A stretch of DNA of 64,000 nt from NCBI GenBank assembly GCA_945901085.1, contig CAMDJV010000017.1, forward strand, positions 1-64,000. The letters run 5' to 3'. Below the pieces are notes generated by a model. That model did not search any database and had not been told where the DNA came from. It was given only the letters and a program-made list of their open reading frames with translations. Made by a program: the position numbers and the translations under genes. The stretch comes from Rhodovarius crocodyli (GTDB lineage: Bacteria > Pseudomonadota > Alphaproteobacteria > Acetobacterales > Acetobacteraceae). The first letter of the stretch is position 1. Every line of letters begins with the position of its first letter. Below are positions 23,360 through 32,344 of this stretch, one piece after another.

Positions 23360-23375
23360 TCGACATATATGTCGA
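23360..23375. promoter_or_regulatory. 16-bp perfect palindrome TCGACATATATGTCGA
   Basis: A perfect palindrome in AT-rich DNA 165 bp upstream of the large glycosyltransferase start. Palindromes of this length are typical binding sites of dimeric regulators; no regulator gene is adjacent. The rest of the 420-bp gap 23,119-23,539 contains the family C repeat parts and AT-rich sequence with no gene. Confidence 0.4.
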
Positions 23376-23539
23376 CCCTGCTGGGAGAGCGCGATCGGGC
23401 AAAGCCCTTTCGTTCTTTTTCTCCGCATCAGCGTTTTTCCGCCTCCTGTTAGGCAAGGCATCGCCGAACAAACATGCTATGGAATTTGTGGCGTGGCCCT
23501 CATGGTCGCCATGCGTGCTTCCGCCATGTTGGAGTGTCG

Positions 23540-26500
23540 ATGGGCATGAATGGTGATGATCACCCCGCCACCAGGGCTGGCCTGCTGGCATTATTGGCCC
23601 GCCACCTGCCGCCGGGCCTGATGATCGCGTTGGATGGACCCCCCCCCGAAGGCCTGCTCCGTCACTTTCCTCAGGCGCGGCTCGCCACTCTGCCCGATGC
23701 CATGGATGACGGCGCGCCCGCGCCCATCGACTTGCTGCTCCACCCCGAAGACACCGCCTTGGGCGATATGCAACCGGCCCTATGGGCGCGCTTGCCGCCC
23801 GGCTGCGTCATCATCACGCCCCTGCCTGCCGCGCTGCACCGCAGCTTCGCCATCGCCGCCTCGCGCCGCTTTGGCCCCACCCGCCCGGGCCGCCTATTTG
23901 CCTGGGCGAGCTGGGCGATCCTGCTGCCGCCGGCCGGAACCGATCCTGCCTCCGATGCGATGGCGGAGGCCATGCCCGGCATGGGCGCAGCCGCACTGCC
24001 CGACGCGACGGCGAGGTTCCAGATCATCATCGACAACCTCGCCGACCGCCTGGCCCAGGGCAGCGACGTCATGCTGCATGGCGTGATCTACAATCGCGAT
24101 GCCGGCATGCTGGATTTTGACCAGGCGCAGCATCACCCTTTGCGGCTGGCGGCCAGGCTGCGGCGCCATGGCCACCCCACCACCCTGGCGGAGCCGCGCG
24201 CTGTGCTTGCCTCGCCGGCGCTGCTGCCGGCGGGGGGGCGAATGCGCTTCACGCTGCGCCTGCCCACCGCCGATCTGCCACAGGGTGATTACCGGCTGTG
24301 TATCGATCTCGTCCGCGAGGGCTTGCACTGGTTCGAGGATCTGGGCCACCCGGTGCTGTCTATGGCGCTGGAGATATCCCCTGGCCTGCCATCGCAGGGC
24401 GAGGCGGTGCCCCCGGCATTGATGCGCGAACTCGCGGTGCTGGGCACCATGCTGCGCCAACCCCATTGGATCGCCGAGCCGCTCTTTGCCGAGATTCGCC
24501 GCGCCGCGCCATCGCCCCGCAAGCCTGCCCCTGCCCAGGACGAGCCGGATGAAGCGCTGCTGCAGGTGGTCAATGCGCCCATCGCCTTGGCACAGGGCTG
24601 CGCGGTGCCGATCACCCGAATGATGCTGCATCTGCGCGCCAGCCTGCGGCTGGAGGCGCGGTGGCATCTGCGCACGGCGGAGAATCGTTTCGCCTTCCTG
24701 TGCTGGTATGTGCGTGACGCACCCGGCCATGTCGCCAGCGGCGGCGTGCCGGTGCCACAGGCGATCAGCGGCTTTCTCAATGCCGATGCCTTGCCCGATT
24801 GGGCCGCGCCGCTTGGGCTTTCCCGGCTGATCTTCCATCATTGGCGCAGCGGCCACCACGCGCCGCATCTGCTCGACCCGATGATGGTACAGGCGCTGCT
24901 CTTCGCCTGGGTGACGGAGGAAATTCCGTATTACCACATGGATGCAGCCCTGGTGCCGGAAGCCGCGCTGGCGCTGCTCGAGAGCCTCGCCCCTGGTCAG
25001 CCCTCCCCTGGCATCATCTCCTGCTTTGCCAGGCTGCAACATGGCGGTAGCGCCCTGCTGCGCGAGCGCCATGACCTGACCACAGAGGAGGGCCAATTGG
25101 GCTGCGTTTTCGCGCTGCTCATCAGCCCGGCGCCGCAGATGTGGCGCCTCCGCCTATTGGGGGCGGCGGCGCTGCGCCATTTCGCCGAAAAGCTGGATGA
25201 CCATCCAGAGGCGCTGACGCGAATGGAATTCCTGATGGCCGCCTGTTGCGGTGTGCTGGGCGGGGGGGCTGGCGAGGCTGAACCCATCTGGCGCTCTTCT
25301 CGCCTGCAGCATTGGTTTGCCGGGCTCGTCTGCCAGCTTCGGCCGGATTTTCGCCGCTTCTCCTCGCTCTATCGCCAAGGCCAGGGCGGGGCTGGCCCGA
25401 TACCGCGCGCGCCGCGCTGCACGGTGATCGGCATGGCCGATTCCGCCACAGGGCTTGGGGTGAATCTGCGCATGACCACCCAGGCGCTGCGCCGCATCGG
25501 CATCCAGCCAGTGCTGCGTGACCTGAGCCAGGGCCTGCCGGAGGTCTCACTCCCCCCGCTGCCTGCCGCCACCGCGGAGGTGATGATGCAGCGCGATGTG
25601 GTGATCATCCACATCAATGCCGATCAGGCGCCGCAAATCCTGGCCCATCCTGCCGGTGGCGGCCGGCCGGGCAGCTATCGCATCGGCTTTTTCCTGTGGG
25701 AGATGGAGGTGCTGCCACAATCGCACCGCCTGGCGCTGGATCTGCTGGATGAGATCTGGGTGCCATCGGCCTATCTCGCCCGGGTCTATGCCGCAGCCTT
25801 CGACAAGCCAGTGATCAATATGCGCAAGGGCATCACCCTGCCAGCCACCATCCCACCCCTGCCCAGGGCGCGCTATGGCATCGAGGCTTCAGCCTTTTGC
25901 TTTCTCTGCTCCTTCGATTTCCACTCCGCGGTGGAGCGCAAGAACCCCATGGCGGCGGTGCAGGCCTTCCAATTGGCCTTTCCGCCCGGGGATGACAGTG
26001 TGCGGCTGGTCATCAAATCAACCGAATTCGTCGCCGATCATTGGGGCGACCCGCATGGGCAATGGCAGGCCCTGCAGGCAGCCTGCCTCGCGGATTCGCG
26101 CATTCATCTCATCGTCGAGGCGATGGGTTTTGATGATTACCTCGGCCTGATCGCCGGCACCGATTGCGTGGTCTCGCCGCATCGGGCGGAAGGCTTTGGC
26201 TATCTGCCCGCTTACGCCATGCTCTTGGGCAAGCCGGCCATCATCACCGATTATTCCGGCACCCAGGAATATTGTGACGAGACGACGGCCTTTCCGGTGC
26301 GCGCCACCCTCCGCCCGGTCCAACCGGTGGAGGCGTATTATCCGATGGAGGGCGCCTATTGGGCGGAGGTGGATGTGCCGCATATGGCCGAACGCATGCG
26401 CGAGGTGCTGGCCGACCCGGCCGCCGCCCAATGGCGCGCCGCCGCCGGCCGCACAAGATTGCAGCAGGAATTCAGCGAGGCCGCCCTGGCCGCCCGCTAC

Positions 26501-26545
26501 GCCGACCGTCTTCGCGCCCTGGGCGCGATAGAGAGGGATTGGTAG
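23540..26545 (+). CDS. large multidomain glycosyltransferase (C-terminal GT4-like)
   Basis: A 1,001-residue cytoplasmic protein. Residues about 1-170 contain an alpha/beta region; about 165-290 is a beta-sandwich resembling the Wzt C-terminal polysaccharide-binding domain (VMLHGVIYNRDAGMLDFDQ); about 300-620 is helical and unassigned; about 630-1000 is a GT-B glycosyltransferase of the GT4 type with ADSATGLGVNLR, WVPSAYLARVYAAAF, and the nucleotide-sugar site VVSPHRAEGFGYLPAYAMLLGKPAI ... YSGTQEYC (given as two separate parts). It probably adds a sugar to an O-antigen or exopolysaccharide. The ATG at 23,540 is chosen because GGAG lies six bases upstream. It stands alone between an AT-rich leader and a desaturase-like gene. 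Confidence 0.82.
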   Translation: MGMNGDDHPATRAGLLALLARHLPPGLMIALDGPPPEGLLRHFPQARLATLPDAMDDGAPAPIDLLLHPEDTALGDMQPALWARLPPGCVIITPLPAALHRSFAIAASRRFGPTRPGRLFAWASWAILLPPAGTDPASDAMAEAMPGMGAAALPDATARFQIIIDNLADRLAQGSDVMLHGVIYNRDAGMLDFDQAQHHPLRLAARLRRHGHPTTLAEPRAVLASPALLPAGGRMRFTLRLPTADLPQGDYRLCIDLVREGLHWFEDLGHPVLSMALEISPGLPSQGEAVPPALMRELAVLGTMLRQPHWIAEPLFAEIRRAAPSPRKPAPAQDEPDEALLQVVNAPIALAQGCAVPITRMMLHLRASLRLEARWHLRTAENRFAFLCWYVRDAPGHVASGGVPVPQAISGFLNADALPDWAAPLGLSRLIFHHWRSGHHAPHLLDPMMVQALLFAWVTEEIPYYHMDAALVPEAALALLESLAPGQPSPGIISCFARLQHGGSALLRERHDLTTEEGQLGCVFALLISPAPQMWRLRLLGAAALRHFAEKLDDHPEALTRMEFLMAACCGVLGGGAGEAEPIWRSSRLQHWFAGLVCQLRPDFRRFSSLYRQGQGGAGPIPRAPRCTVIGMADSATGLGVNLRMTTQALRRIGIQPVLRDLSQGLPEVSLPPLPAATAEVMMQRDVVIIHINADQAPQILAHPAGGGRPGSYRIGFFLWEMEVLPQSHRLALDLLDEIWVPSAYLARVYAAAFDKPVINMRKGITLPATIPPLPRARYGIEASAFCFLCSFDFHSAVERKNPMAAVQAFQLAFPPGDDSVRLVIKSTEFVADHWGDPHGQWQALQAACLADSRIHLIVEAMGFDDYLGLIAGTDCVVSPHRAEGFGYLPAYAMLLGKPAIITDYSGTQEYCDETTAFPVRATLRPVQPVEAYYPMEGAYWAEVDVPHMAERMREVLADPAAAQWRAAAGRTRLQQEFSEAALAARYADRLRALGAIERDW

Positions 26546-26585
26546 CCCCCCTACCGGTGCGCCCCGGCCGGCCCATATCCACGCC

Positions 26586-27368
26586 ATGTTGACGCATGAG
26601 CCCATGCTGCGCCTGGGCGCTTTTCTGGCCATCCTGGCCCTGCTGCTGCTGGCGGAAATGCTGGCGCCCTGGCGGGTGGCACGCCCCTTGGGCGCGCGGC
26701 GCTGGTCGCATCATTTTGGGCTTTTGATGCTGGGCGCGCTGCTGGCCCGCCTGCTGGTGCCGGCCGGGGCGATGGGGGCGGCCTTCTGGGCCCAGTCGCG
26801 CGGATTGGGGCTGCTGCCCATGCTGGATCTGCCGCTTTGGGCCGCCATGGCCGTGAGCGTCGTGTTGCTCGACCTGCTGATCTATTTCCAGCACCGCCTC
26901 TTCCACGCCGTGCCGCTGCTGTGGCGGCTGCATCGGGTGCATCACGCCGATACCGAGATGGACGCCACCACCGGGCTGCGCTTTCACCCGCTGGAATTGC
27001 TGCTCTCGGTGTTCATCAAGATGGCGGCGGTCATCGCCCTGGGGGTCCCGCCTGAGGGCGTGCTGCTCTTCGAGGTCATGCTCAACGCATCGAGCATGTT
27101 CGAACACGCCGCCATCACCCTGCCACCCAGGGCGGATGCTGCACTGCGCCGGGTGATCATCACCCCCAGCCTGCACCGCATCCATCATTCGGAGCGGTTG
27201 GAGGAAACCAACAGCAATTTCGGCTTCAACCTCAGCCTATGGGACCAGTGGTTCGGCACGCTGCGGCGGCATCATCAGGGCGCATTGCGCTTGGGGATCG
27301 GCCGCTATGGCCAAAAGCGCGACCAGCGGCTGGACCAATTGCTGCTGCAGCCGCTGCGCCGGGATTAA
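26586..27368 (+). CDS. sterol desaturase/fatty acid hydroxylase family protein
   Basis: A 260-residue membrane di-iron enzyme family member. Four hydrophobic segments precede and flank the histidine clusters HRLFH near residue 103, HRVHH near 117 and HRIHHS near 198, the metal ligands of the family. Such enzymes hydroxylate or desaturate hopanoids, sterols, carotenoids or fatty acids. It starts 40 bp after the glycosyltransferase stop on the same strand and may be co-transcribed. Substrate cannot be assigned from the sequence; a lipid of the outer membrane is plausible given the neighbour. Confidence 0.88.
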   Translation: MLTHEPMLRLGAFLAILALLLLAEMLAPWRVARPLGARRWSHHFGLLMLGALLARLLVPAGAMGAAFWAQSRGLGLLPMLDLPLWAAMAVSVVLLDLLIYFQHRLFHAVPLLWRLHRVHHADTEMDATTGLRFHPLELLLSVFIKMAAVIALGVPPEGVLLFEVMLNASSMFEHAAITLPPRADAALRRVIITPSLHRIHHSERLEETNSNFGFNLSLWDQWFGTLRRHHQGALRLGIGRYGQKRDQRLDQLLLQPLRRD

Positions 27369-27383
27369 GGCGGGGCCTCCCCC

Positions 27384-28346
27384 TCAGCCAGGCCGCCAGG
27401 CCGGGGGCGGTGTGCTGCCAATTTGCCCGGTGATGCTGCCATAAGCCTCTGGCCGACGATGGGCGGCGAAGTTGAAAATAGTGCTGCGCCCCAGCGCGCA
27501 CATGCCCAGATCAGCCTCAACCGTGATCAACTCATCCTGCCAACTGGTCGCCTGGGCCATGATCTCGCCCTGCGGGTTGACGATAATGGAATGGCCGAAA
27601 AGTTCGTGCCCATCCTCAGTCCCCGCCTTGGCGGTGGCAACAGCGAAGCAGGCATTCTGATAGGCGCCGGCGCGGATGGAGAGATGGCTATGCTCCACCC
27701 GCAAATGATGCGCCTCAAAGCCGCGATTATCCATGTTCAGGCTGGGCGTATTGTAGCCGAGCATGACGAGTTCCACCTGCTGCAACCCCATCACCCGCCA
27801 GGCCTCGGGCCAGCGGCGATCATTGCAGATCATCATGCCGATATTGGCCTCGGTGTCGCCCAGCGGCGCGCGGATCACCGGAAAGCCCAGATCGCCCACC
27901 TCGAAATAGCGCTTTTCCAGATGCTGGACCTTGCGGATAGGGTCGAAATCGCGGTGCCCGGGCAGGTGCACCTTGCGGTATTTCAGCACCGTCTCGCCGC
28001 TCGGATACACATAGATGGCCGTGTTGAAGTGATGCCCATCCGGCGTCTTTTCCGCATAGCCGAGATGAAAGCCGATGCCGTATTTCTTCGCCGCCTCAAA
28101 CAGCGGCGCCGTGGCATTGGAGGGCATGGAGGTCTCATACCAATGCGCGGCATTGGCGATATCCTCCTCATACCAGCGCGGGAAGAAGGTGGTGAGTGCG
28201 AGTTCGGGGAAGACCACCACCTGCACGCCGCGCTGATGCGCCTTTTCCATCAGCCGCAGCATGCGGCCCACCGCCACTTCGCGCCCTTCGGCCTTCTGAA
28301 TGGGGCCGAGCTGGGCTGCGGCGATGACGAGTTTTCTGTCGCTCAT
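27384..28346 (-). CDS. N-carbamoyl-D-amino acid hydrolase (first of two paralogues by position)
   Basis: A 320-residue nitrilase-superfamily enzyme that hydrolyses N-carbamoyl-D-amino acids to D-amino acid, CO2 and ammonia. The catalytic triad is visible as Glu48 (FPELALTTFFPRW), Lys125 (KYRKVHLPG) and Cys174 (MMICNDRRWPE), and the whole pattern matches the Agrobacterium D-carbamoylase. It is encoded just downstream of a second, similar hydrolase (start overlapping its partner's stop by 4 bp) and a hydantoinase gene, so together they would convert hydantoins to D-amino acids. Catalytic residues are intact in both paralogues, which suggests different substrate ranges or oligomer formation rather than decay. 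Confidence 0.88.
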   Translation of the reverse strand: MSDRKLVIAAAQLGPIQKAEGREVAVGRMLRLMEKAHQRGVQVVVFPELALTTFFPRWYEEDIANAAHWYETSMPSNATAPLFEAAKKYGIGFHLGYAEKTPDGHHFNTAIYVYPSGETVLKYRKVHLPGHRDFDPIRKVQHLEKRYFEVGDLGFPVIRAPLGDTEANIGMMICNDRRWPEAWRVMGLQQVELVMLGYNTPSLNMDNRGFEAHHLRVEHSHLSIRAGAYQNACFAVATAKAGTEDGHELFGHSIIVNPQGEIMAQATSWQDELITVEADLGMCALGRSTIFNFAAHRRPEAYGSITGQIGSTPPPAWRPG

Positions 28347-29293
28347 GCGATGGGCTCCACGCCGGCCTGTTCCACAATGCGGCCGTAATGCTGCGGCCGG
28401 CGATGAAAGCCGAAGTCAAAAATCTTACCCGGCCCCTTGCCCTGCATGCATTTTTCGAAGTCGCATTCGGCGATGATGATCTCGTCCTCCAGCGTCTTGG
28501 CCTGGGCCAAAATCATCCCGTTGGGGTCCACAATCACGCTGCCGCCAATCAGCCCCGCGCCATCCTCCACCCCCGCCTTGGCCACGGCCACGGCGAAGGT
28601 CGCGTTGAAATAGGCATTGGCCTGGGCCGAGAGAATCGAATGGAAGGTGCGGATTTCGAGATTCTCCGCATCGCCGCCATTGGGGTCATAGGCGGCGGAG
28701 TTATAGCCGAGCACCATCAGTTCCATCCCCTGCAACGCATAGCAGCGCCAGGCCTCCGGCCAGCGGCGGTCATTGCAGATCAGCATGCCCATAATGGGCG
28801 CGCCCCATTCCTGGGCGCCGCGAAACGCCTGAAAGCCGCCATCGCCATATTGGAAATAGCGCTTTTCCAGCTGCTGGTAGCGGTTGCCCGGGCGCGGCTC
28901 CACCGAGCCTGGCAAATGCACCTTGCGGTATTTGCCCAAAATAGCGCCATCCGGCCCCACGGTGATGGCGGTGTTGAAACGCTGCCCATCCTCGGTGAGT
29001 TCGGCATAGCCAAGATAAAACCCCACCGCCAATTCCCGCGCCCGGTCGAACAGCCTTTGGCAATTCGGGTTGGGCATGGCGCGCTCATACCAGGTGTCGA
29101 GTTCCTGCGTGGTCTCCATCAGCCAGCGCGGGAAGAAGGTGGTCAGCGCGAGTTCGGGGAAGACGACCATTTGCGCGCCCTGCGCTGCCGCCTGCTCCAG
29201 CAGCGCGATGAGGCGGTCAAGCGTCTGCGCGCGGTTATCCGCGCGCTGGATGGGGCCGGTCTGGGCGCCGGCGATGATGAGAGAGCGTGTCAT
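28343..29293 (-). CDS. N-carbamoyl-D-amino acid hydrolase (second paralogue)
   Basis: A 316-residue paralogue of the enzyme at 27,384-28,346, with catalytic Glu47 (FPELALTTFFPRW), Lys124 (KYRKVHLPG) and Cys173 (LICNDRRWPE). The two share the family core but differ clearly in the substrate-facing region between residues about 130-165 and 195-215, where this copy has GSVEPRPGNRYQ and AAYDPNGGDAENLE. The ATG at 29,293 gives MTRSLIIAGAQTGPIQ; the longer frame upstream is antisense to other sequence and rejected. It lies 64 bp downstream of the hydantoinase gene, on the same strand, so the three form one catabolic unit. Confidence 0.88.
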   Translation of the reverse strand: MTRSLIIAGAQTGPIQRADNRAQTLDRLIALLEQAAAQGAQMVVFPELALTTFFPRWLMETTQELDTWYERAMPNPNCQRLFDRARELAVGFYLGYAELTEDGQRFNTAITVGPDGAILGKYRKVHLPGSVEPRPGNRYQQLEKRYFQYGDGGFQAFRGAQEWGAPIMGMLICNDRRWPEAWRCYALQGMELMVLGYNSAAYDPNGGDAENLEIRTFHSILSAQANAYFNATFAVAVAKAGVEDGAGLIGGSVIVDPNGMILAQAKTLEDEIIIAECDFEKCMQGKGPGKIFDFGFHRRPQHYGRIVEQAGVEPIA

Positions 29294-29357
29294 GGCGGAA
29301 AGCTGCCCCCACGCCCCCGCGCTGGCAAGGCTCAGCCGGTCAGTTCCGCGCAGCCGC

Positions 29358-30731
29358 TCATGCCCAGAATTGCTCGCGATGTTGGCGCCGCACGAATTGC
29401 CCCGTGCCGGGCCGTGCCAGCACGCTCTGGCCATCCCAGATTTTCGCGCCCCGCAGATAGGTCGCCGCCACCCGTGCCCGCATCGCCCGGCCGTGATAGG
29501 GCGACCACTTGGCATCTTCCCGGTCCTGGATATCGGCCTCATCGAAGACAAAATCGCCGCGCTCCAGCACGCAGAGATCAGCGTCAAAGCCGAGTCGGAT
29601 TGCGCCCTTTTTCGGGTAGAGCCCATGGAACTTCGCCGGCCGCTCGGCGCAGAGCGAGGCCATCAGGCTCAGCGGCAGCCCCCGTTCCAGCAGCAGCGTG
29701 GCCATCAGCGGTGCAAAGCTCTGCATGCCGGTCAGCCCCGCGCCACAGGCGAAAATATCGCCATTATAGACCTTCTTGGAGCGGCCCCAGGGCGCGTGAT
29801 CGGTGCTGACATAGCCAATCTTGCCAGCGGCCAGCACGCCCCACATCCGCTCCACCTCCTCCGCCGTGCGGAAGGGCGGGTTGCATTTGCCGAAGCCGGC
29901 GAGGCGCACCAGGTCCTCCTCGGTCATGCAAAGATACTGGATGCAGACCTCGCCCGAGGTCTTGGCACCCTGGTTGCGGAACATCTCGGCCAAATCCAGG
30001 CCGCGCGCCAGCGAGGAATGGGCGATATGCACATGCGCCCCCGTCTCCATCGCCATCTCGAAGATGGCGAGGTCCGCCATGGTCTCACACAGCGGCGGGC
30101 GGGTACGGGCATGCATGATCGGGTCGGTCCGCCCCGTGGCGATCGCCGCCGCAATGGCGCCCTCCACAATCTCCTGATCCTCATTATGGATGCCCACCAT
30201 CAGCCCGGTCTGGGCAATCCGGCGGAAGGCCTCGACCATGGTGGTATTGTCGATGCGCGGGAATCGCGTGGCGTCATATTCATAGGTCGAGAGCTTGAAG
30301 GAACAGGCCCCGGCCTCGGCCAGGCCGGCAATGGCATCAAGGCCATTATGCTTGGTGATGGTGCCATAGAGCGCCATATCCACATGGCTGGTGCGGTTCA
30401 CCCATTCCACCTTCTCGCGGAAAATCGCCGCATCGGTGGTGGCGCGCGGCACGTCATAGGGCATGTCAACGCAGGTGGTGACACCGCCGGCAGCGGCCGA
30501 CATTGAGGCGCCCTCAATGCCAGGAAAACCCACGGCACTGCCGGTATGCATATGCCCATCCACCAGCCCGGGCAGGATGAGCATGCCGCTATGGTCCAGA
30601 ATTTCGGCCGCTGGCGGCAGCGCGCCCTGGCCGATGGCGGCGATCACCTCGCCGCGGATGGCGACATAGCCGCGCTCCATCACGCCCTCGGGCAGAACCA
30701 CATCACCCTTGATCACTCGGTCGAACTGCAT
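29358..30731 (-). CDS. D-hydantoinase/dihydropyrimidinase-family amidohydrolase
   Basis: A 457-residue cyclic amidohydrolase. Metal ligands are seen at His60 and His62 (DGHMHT), the carboxylated Lys146 (SFKLSTYEY), His182 (GIHNED), His238 (HIAHSS) and Asp311 (STDHAPW). The GKCNPPFR motif is typical of hydantoinases, dihydropyrimidinases and allantoinases. It opens cyclic ureides (hydantoin, dihydropyrimidine or allantoin type); its two downstream neighbours hydrolyse N-carbamoyl-D-amino acids, so D-hydantoinase activity fits best. It is divergent from the prpD-like gene with 71 bp between the start codons. No transporter or racemase is adjacent. Confidence 0.87.
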   Translation of the reverse strand: MQFDRVIKGDVVLPEGVMERGYVAIRGEVIAAIGQGALPPAAEILDHSGMLILPGLVDGHMHTGSAVGFPGIEGASMSAAAGGVTTCVDMPYDVPRATTDAAIFREKVEWVNRTSHVDMALYGTITKHNGLDAIAGLAEAGACSFKLSTYEYDATRFPRIDNTTMVEAFRRIAQTGLMVGIHNEDQEIVEGAIAAAIATGRTDPIMHARTRPPLCETMADLAIFEMAMETGAHVHIAHSSLARGLDLAEMFRNQGAKTSGEVCIQYLCMTEEDLVRLAGFGKCNPPFRTAEEVERMWGVLAAGKIGYVSTDHAPWGRSKKVYNGDIFACGAGLTGMQSFAPLMATLLLERGLPLSLMASLCAERPAKFHGLYPKKGAIRLGFDADLCVLERGDFVFDEADIQDREDAKWSPYHGRAMRARVAATYLRGAKIWDGQSVLARPGTGQFVRRQHREQFWA

Positions 30732-30802
30732 AATGCCCTCATCTTGTTGGTCTGTAGATCAGCCGCTACAGCAATGCGCAGTCAGGCATGAGGAAACACG
30801 CG

Positions 30803-32344
30803 ATGCAATTGCACGAGGTCAAGGTTCATCCCTCCAAGGCGCTGCTCAAGCGCGAAGACCAGCTGGCCTGGAAGATGGCCGGTGTCGCCACCGATAAGGT
30901 CGCCGTCCAGAAGGACGTGGCCGAGATGATCATCAACCGGGTGATCGACAATGCCGCCGTGGCCATCGCCTCGGTCAATCGCCGCCCCGTGGTCTCCGCC
31001 CGCGGCATGGCGCTCGGCCACACCAAGAAGGGCAGCGGCGCCACCGTCTTTGGCATGCCCAGCACGGCCACCGTCAGCCCCGAATGGGCGGCCTGGGCCA
31101 ATGGCACGGCGGTGCGCGAGCTGGATATGCACGACACCTTCCTCGCCGCCGATTACTCCCACCCCGGCGACAATATCCCCCCCATCCTCGCCGTGGCGCA
31201 GGCCATGGGCCGCTCCGGCCGCGATTTCCTGCGCGGCGCGGCGACGGGCTATGAGCTGCACATCAACCTCGTGCGGGCGATCTGCCTGCATGAGCATCGC
31301 GTGGACCATATCGCCCATCTCTGCCCCGCCTCGGCGGCCGGCATTGGCACGCTGCTCGGCCTCAAGCAGGAGGTGGTGTTCCAATCCATCCAGCAGGCGC
31401 TGCACACCTCCATCTCCTTCCGCCAGAGCCGCAAGGGCGAGATCAGCTCCTGGAAGGCCTATGCCCCCGCCCATGCCGGCAAGCTGGCCATTGAGGCGGT
31501 GGACCGCTGTATGCGCGGGGAAGGTGCACCTTCGCCGATCTATGAGGGTGAGGACAGCGTCATCGCCTGGGTTCTGGCCGGCCGCACCCAGGCCGACAGC
31601 AAGGGGCGCAAGACGGTCTATGACCCCGTCTATTACCACGTGCCGCTGCCCGCCGCCGGTGAGGCCAAGCGCGCCATCCTGGACAGCTACACCAAGGAGC
31701 ATTCGGCGGAGTATCAGAGCCAGGCGCTGATCGACCTCGCCTTCCGCATGCGCGGATCGATCACCGATTTCGAAGCGATCGAGAAGATCACCATCCACAC
31801 CAGCCATCACACCCATTACGTGATCGGCACCGGTGCCAATGACCCGCAGAAGATGGACCCCAAGGCCAGCCGCGAAACGCTCGACCATTCCATCATGTAT
31901 ATTTTCGCCGTCGCCCTGCAGGATGGCTCCTGGCACCATGTGGACAGCTACGAGCCCAAGCGCGCCGGCCGCAAGGACACGGTCGCCCTTTGGCACAAGA
32001 TCGAAACCCGCGAGGCGCCGGAATGGACCGAGCGCTATCACTCGAAGGATCCCGATACCCTGGCCTTCGGCGGCCGGGTTGAGATCCTGTTCAAGGATGG
32101 CTCGACGCTGGTCGATGAACTGGGCGTGGCCAATGCCCATCCGCGCGGCGCCCGCCCCTTTGCCCGCGAGCAATACATCCACAAGTTCCGCAGCATGACC
32201 GATGGCATCATCACCGCGCGGGAGGCCAATCGCTTCCTCGAGGCGGTGCAGAACCTGGCAAAGCTGCCAGCGGGCGAATTGGGTCAGCTCAATATCGCCC
32301 TGCCCAAGGGGACGCTGCTGGAGGCGAAGCCGGGGATATTCTAA
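30803..32344 (+). CDS. prpD: MmgE/PrpD family protein, probable 2-methylcitrate dehydratase
   Basis: A 513-residue member of the MmgE/PrpD family. The sequence contains the family stretches [28 protein letters not shown] (in two parts: the ELDMHDTF region near 110 and SHPGDNIPP near 125) and [21 protein letters not shown] near 220. PrpD dehydrates 2-methylcitrate in propionate oxidation. The start at 30,803 is preferred because GAGGAA lies eight bases before it, inside the longer frame from 30,788. A citrate/2-methylcitrate synthase gene follows on the same strand after an opposed esterase gene, so a methylcitrate function is likely although the two are not in one operon. The iron-free PrpD type fits the lack of a nearby acnD. 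Confidence 0.85.
   Translation: MQLHEVKVHPSKALLKREDQLAWKMAGVATDKVAVQKDVAEMIINRVIDNAAVAIASVNRRPVVSARGMALGHTKKGSGATVFGMPSTATVSPEWAAWANGTAVRELDMHDTFLAADYSHPGDNIPPILAVAQAMGRSGRDFLRGAATGYELHINLVRAICLHEHRVDHIAHLCPASAAGIGTLLGLKQEVVFQSIQQALHTSISFRQSRKGEISSWKAYAPAHAGKLAIEAVDRCMRGEGAPSPIYEGEDSVIAWVLAGRTQADSKGRKTVYDPVYYHVPLPAAGEAKRAILDSYTKEHSAEYQSQALIDLAFRMRGSITDFEAIEKITIHTSHHTHYVIGTGANDPQKMDPKASRETLDHSIMYIFAVALQDGSWHHVDSYEPKRAGRKDTVALWHKIETREAPEWTERYHSKDPDTLAFGGRVEILFKDGSTLVDELGVANAHPRGARPFAREQYIHKFRSMTDGIITAREANRFLEAVQNLAKLPAGELGQLNIALPKGTLLEAKPGIF

Larger units (their letters stand above)
23143..23457. repeat. dispersed repeat family C, interrupted copy C1
   Basis: The left end GGCTGCTGAAAAGC (23,143-23,156) and the internal block GGCAAAGCCCTTTCG with its CT-rich continuation (about 23,398-23,440) match the complete copy at 52,871-52,963. 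In between lie about 240 bp of AT-rich DNA that is absent from the other copy. The right end is degraded. It appears to be a repeat copy split by another sequence. Confidence 0.55.
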
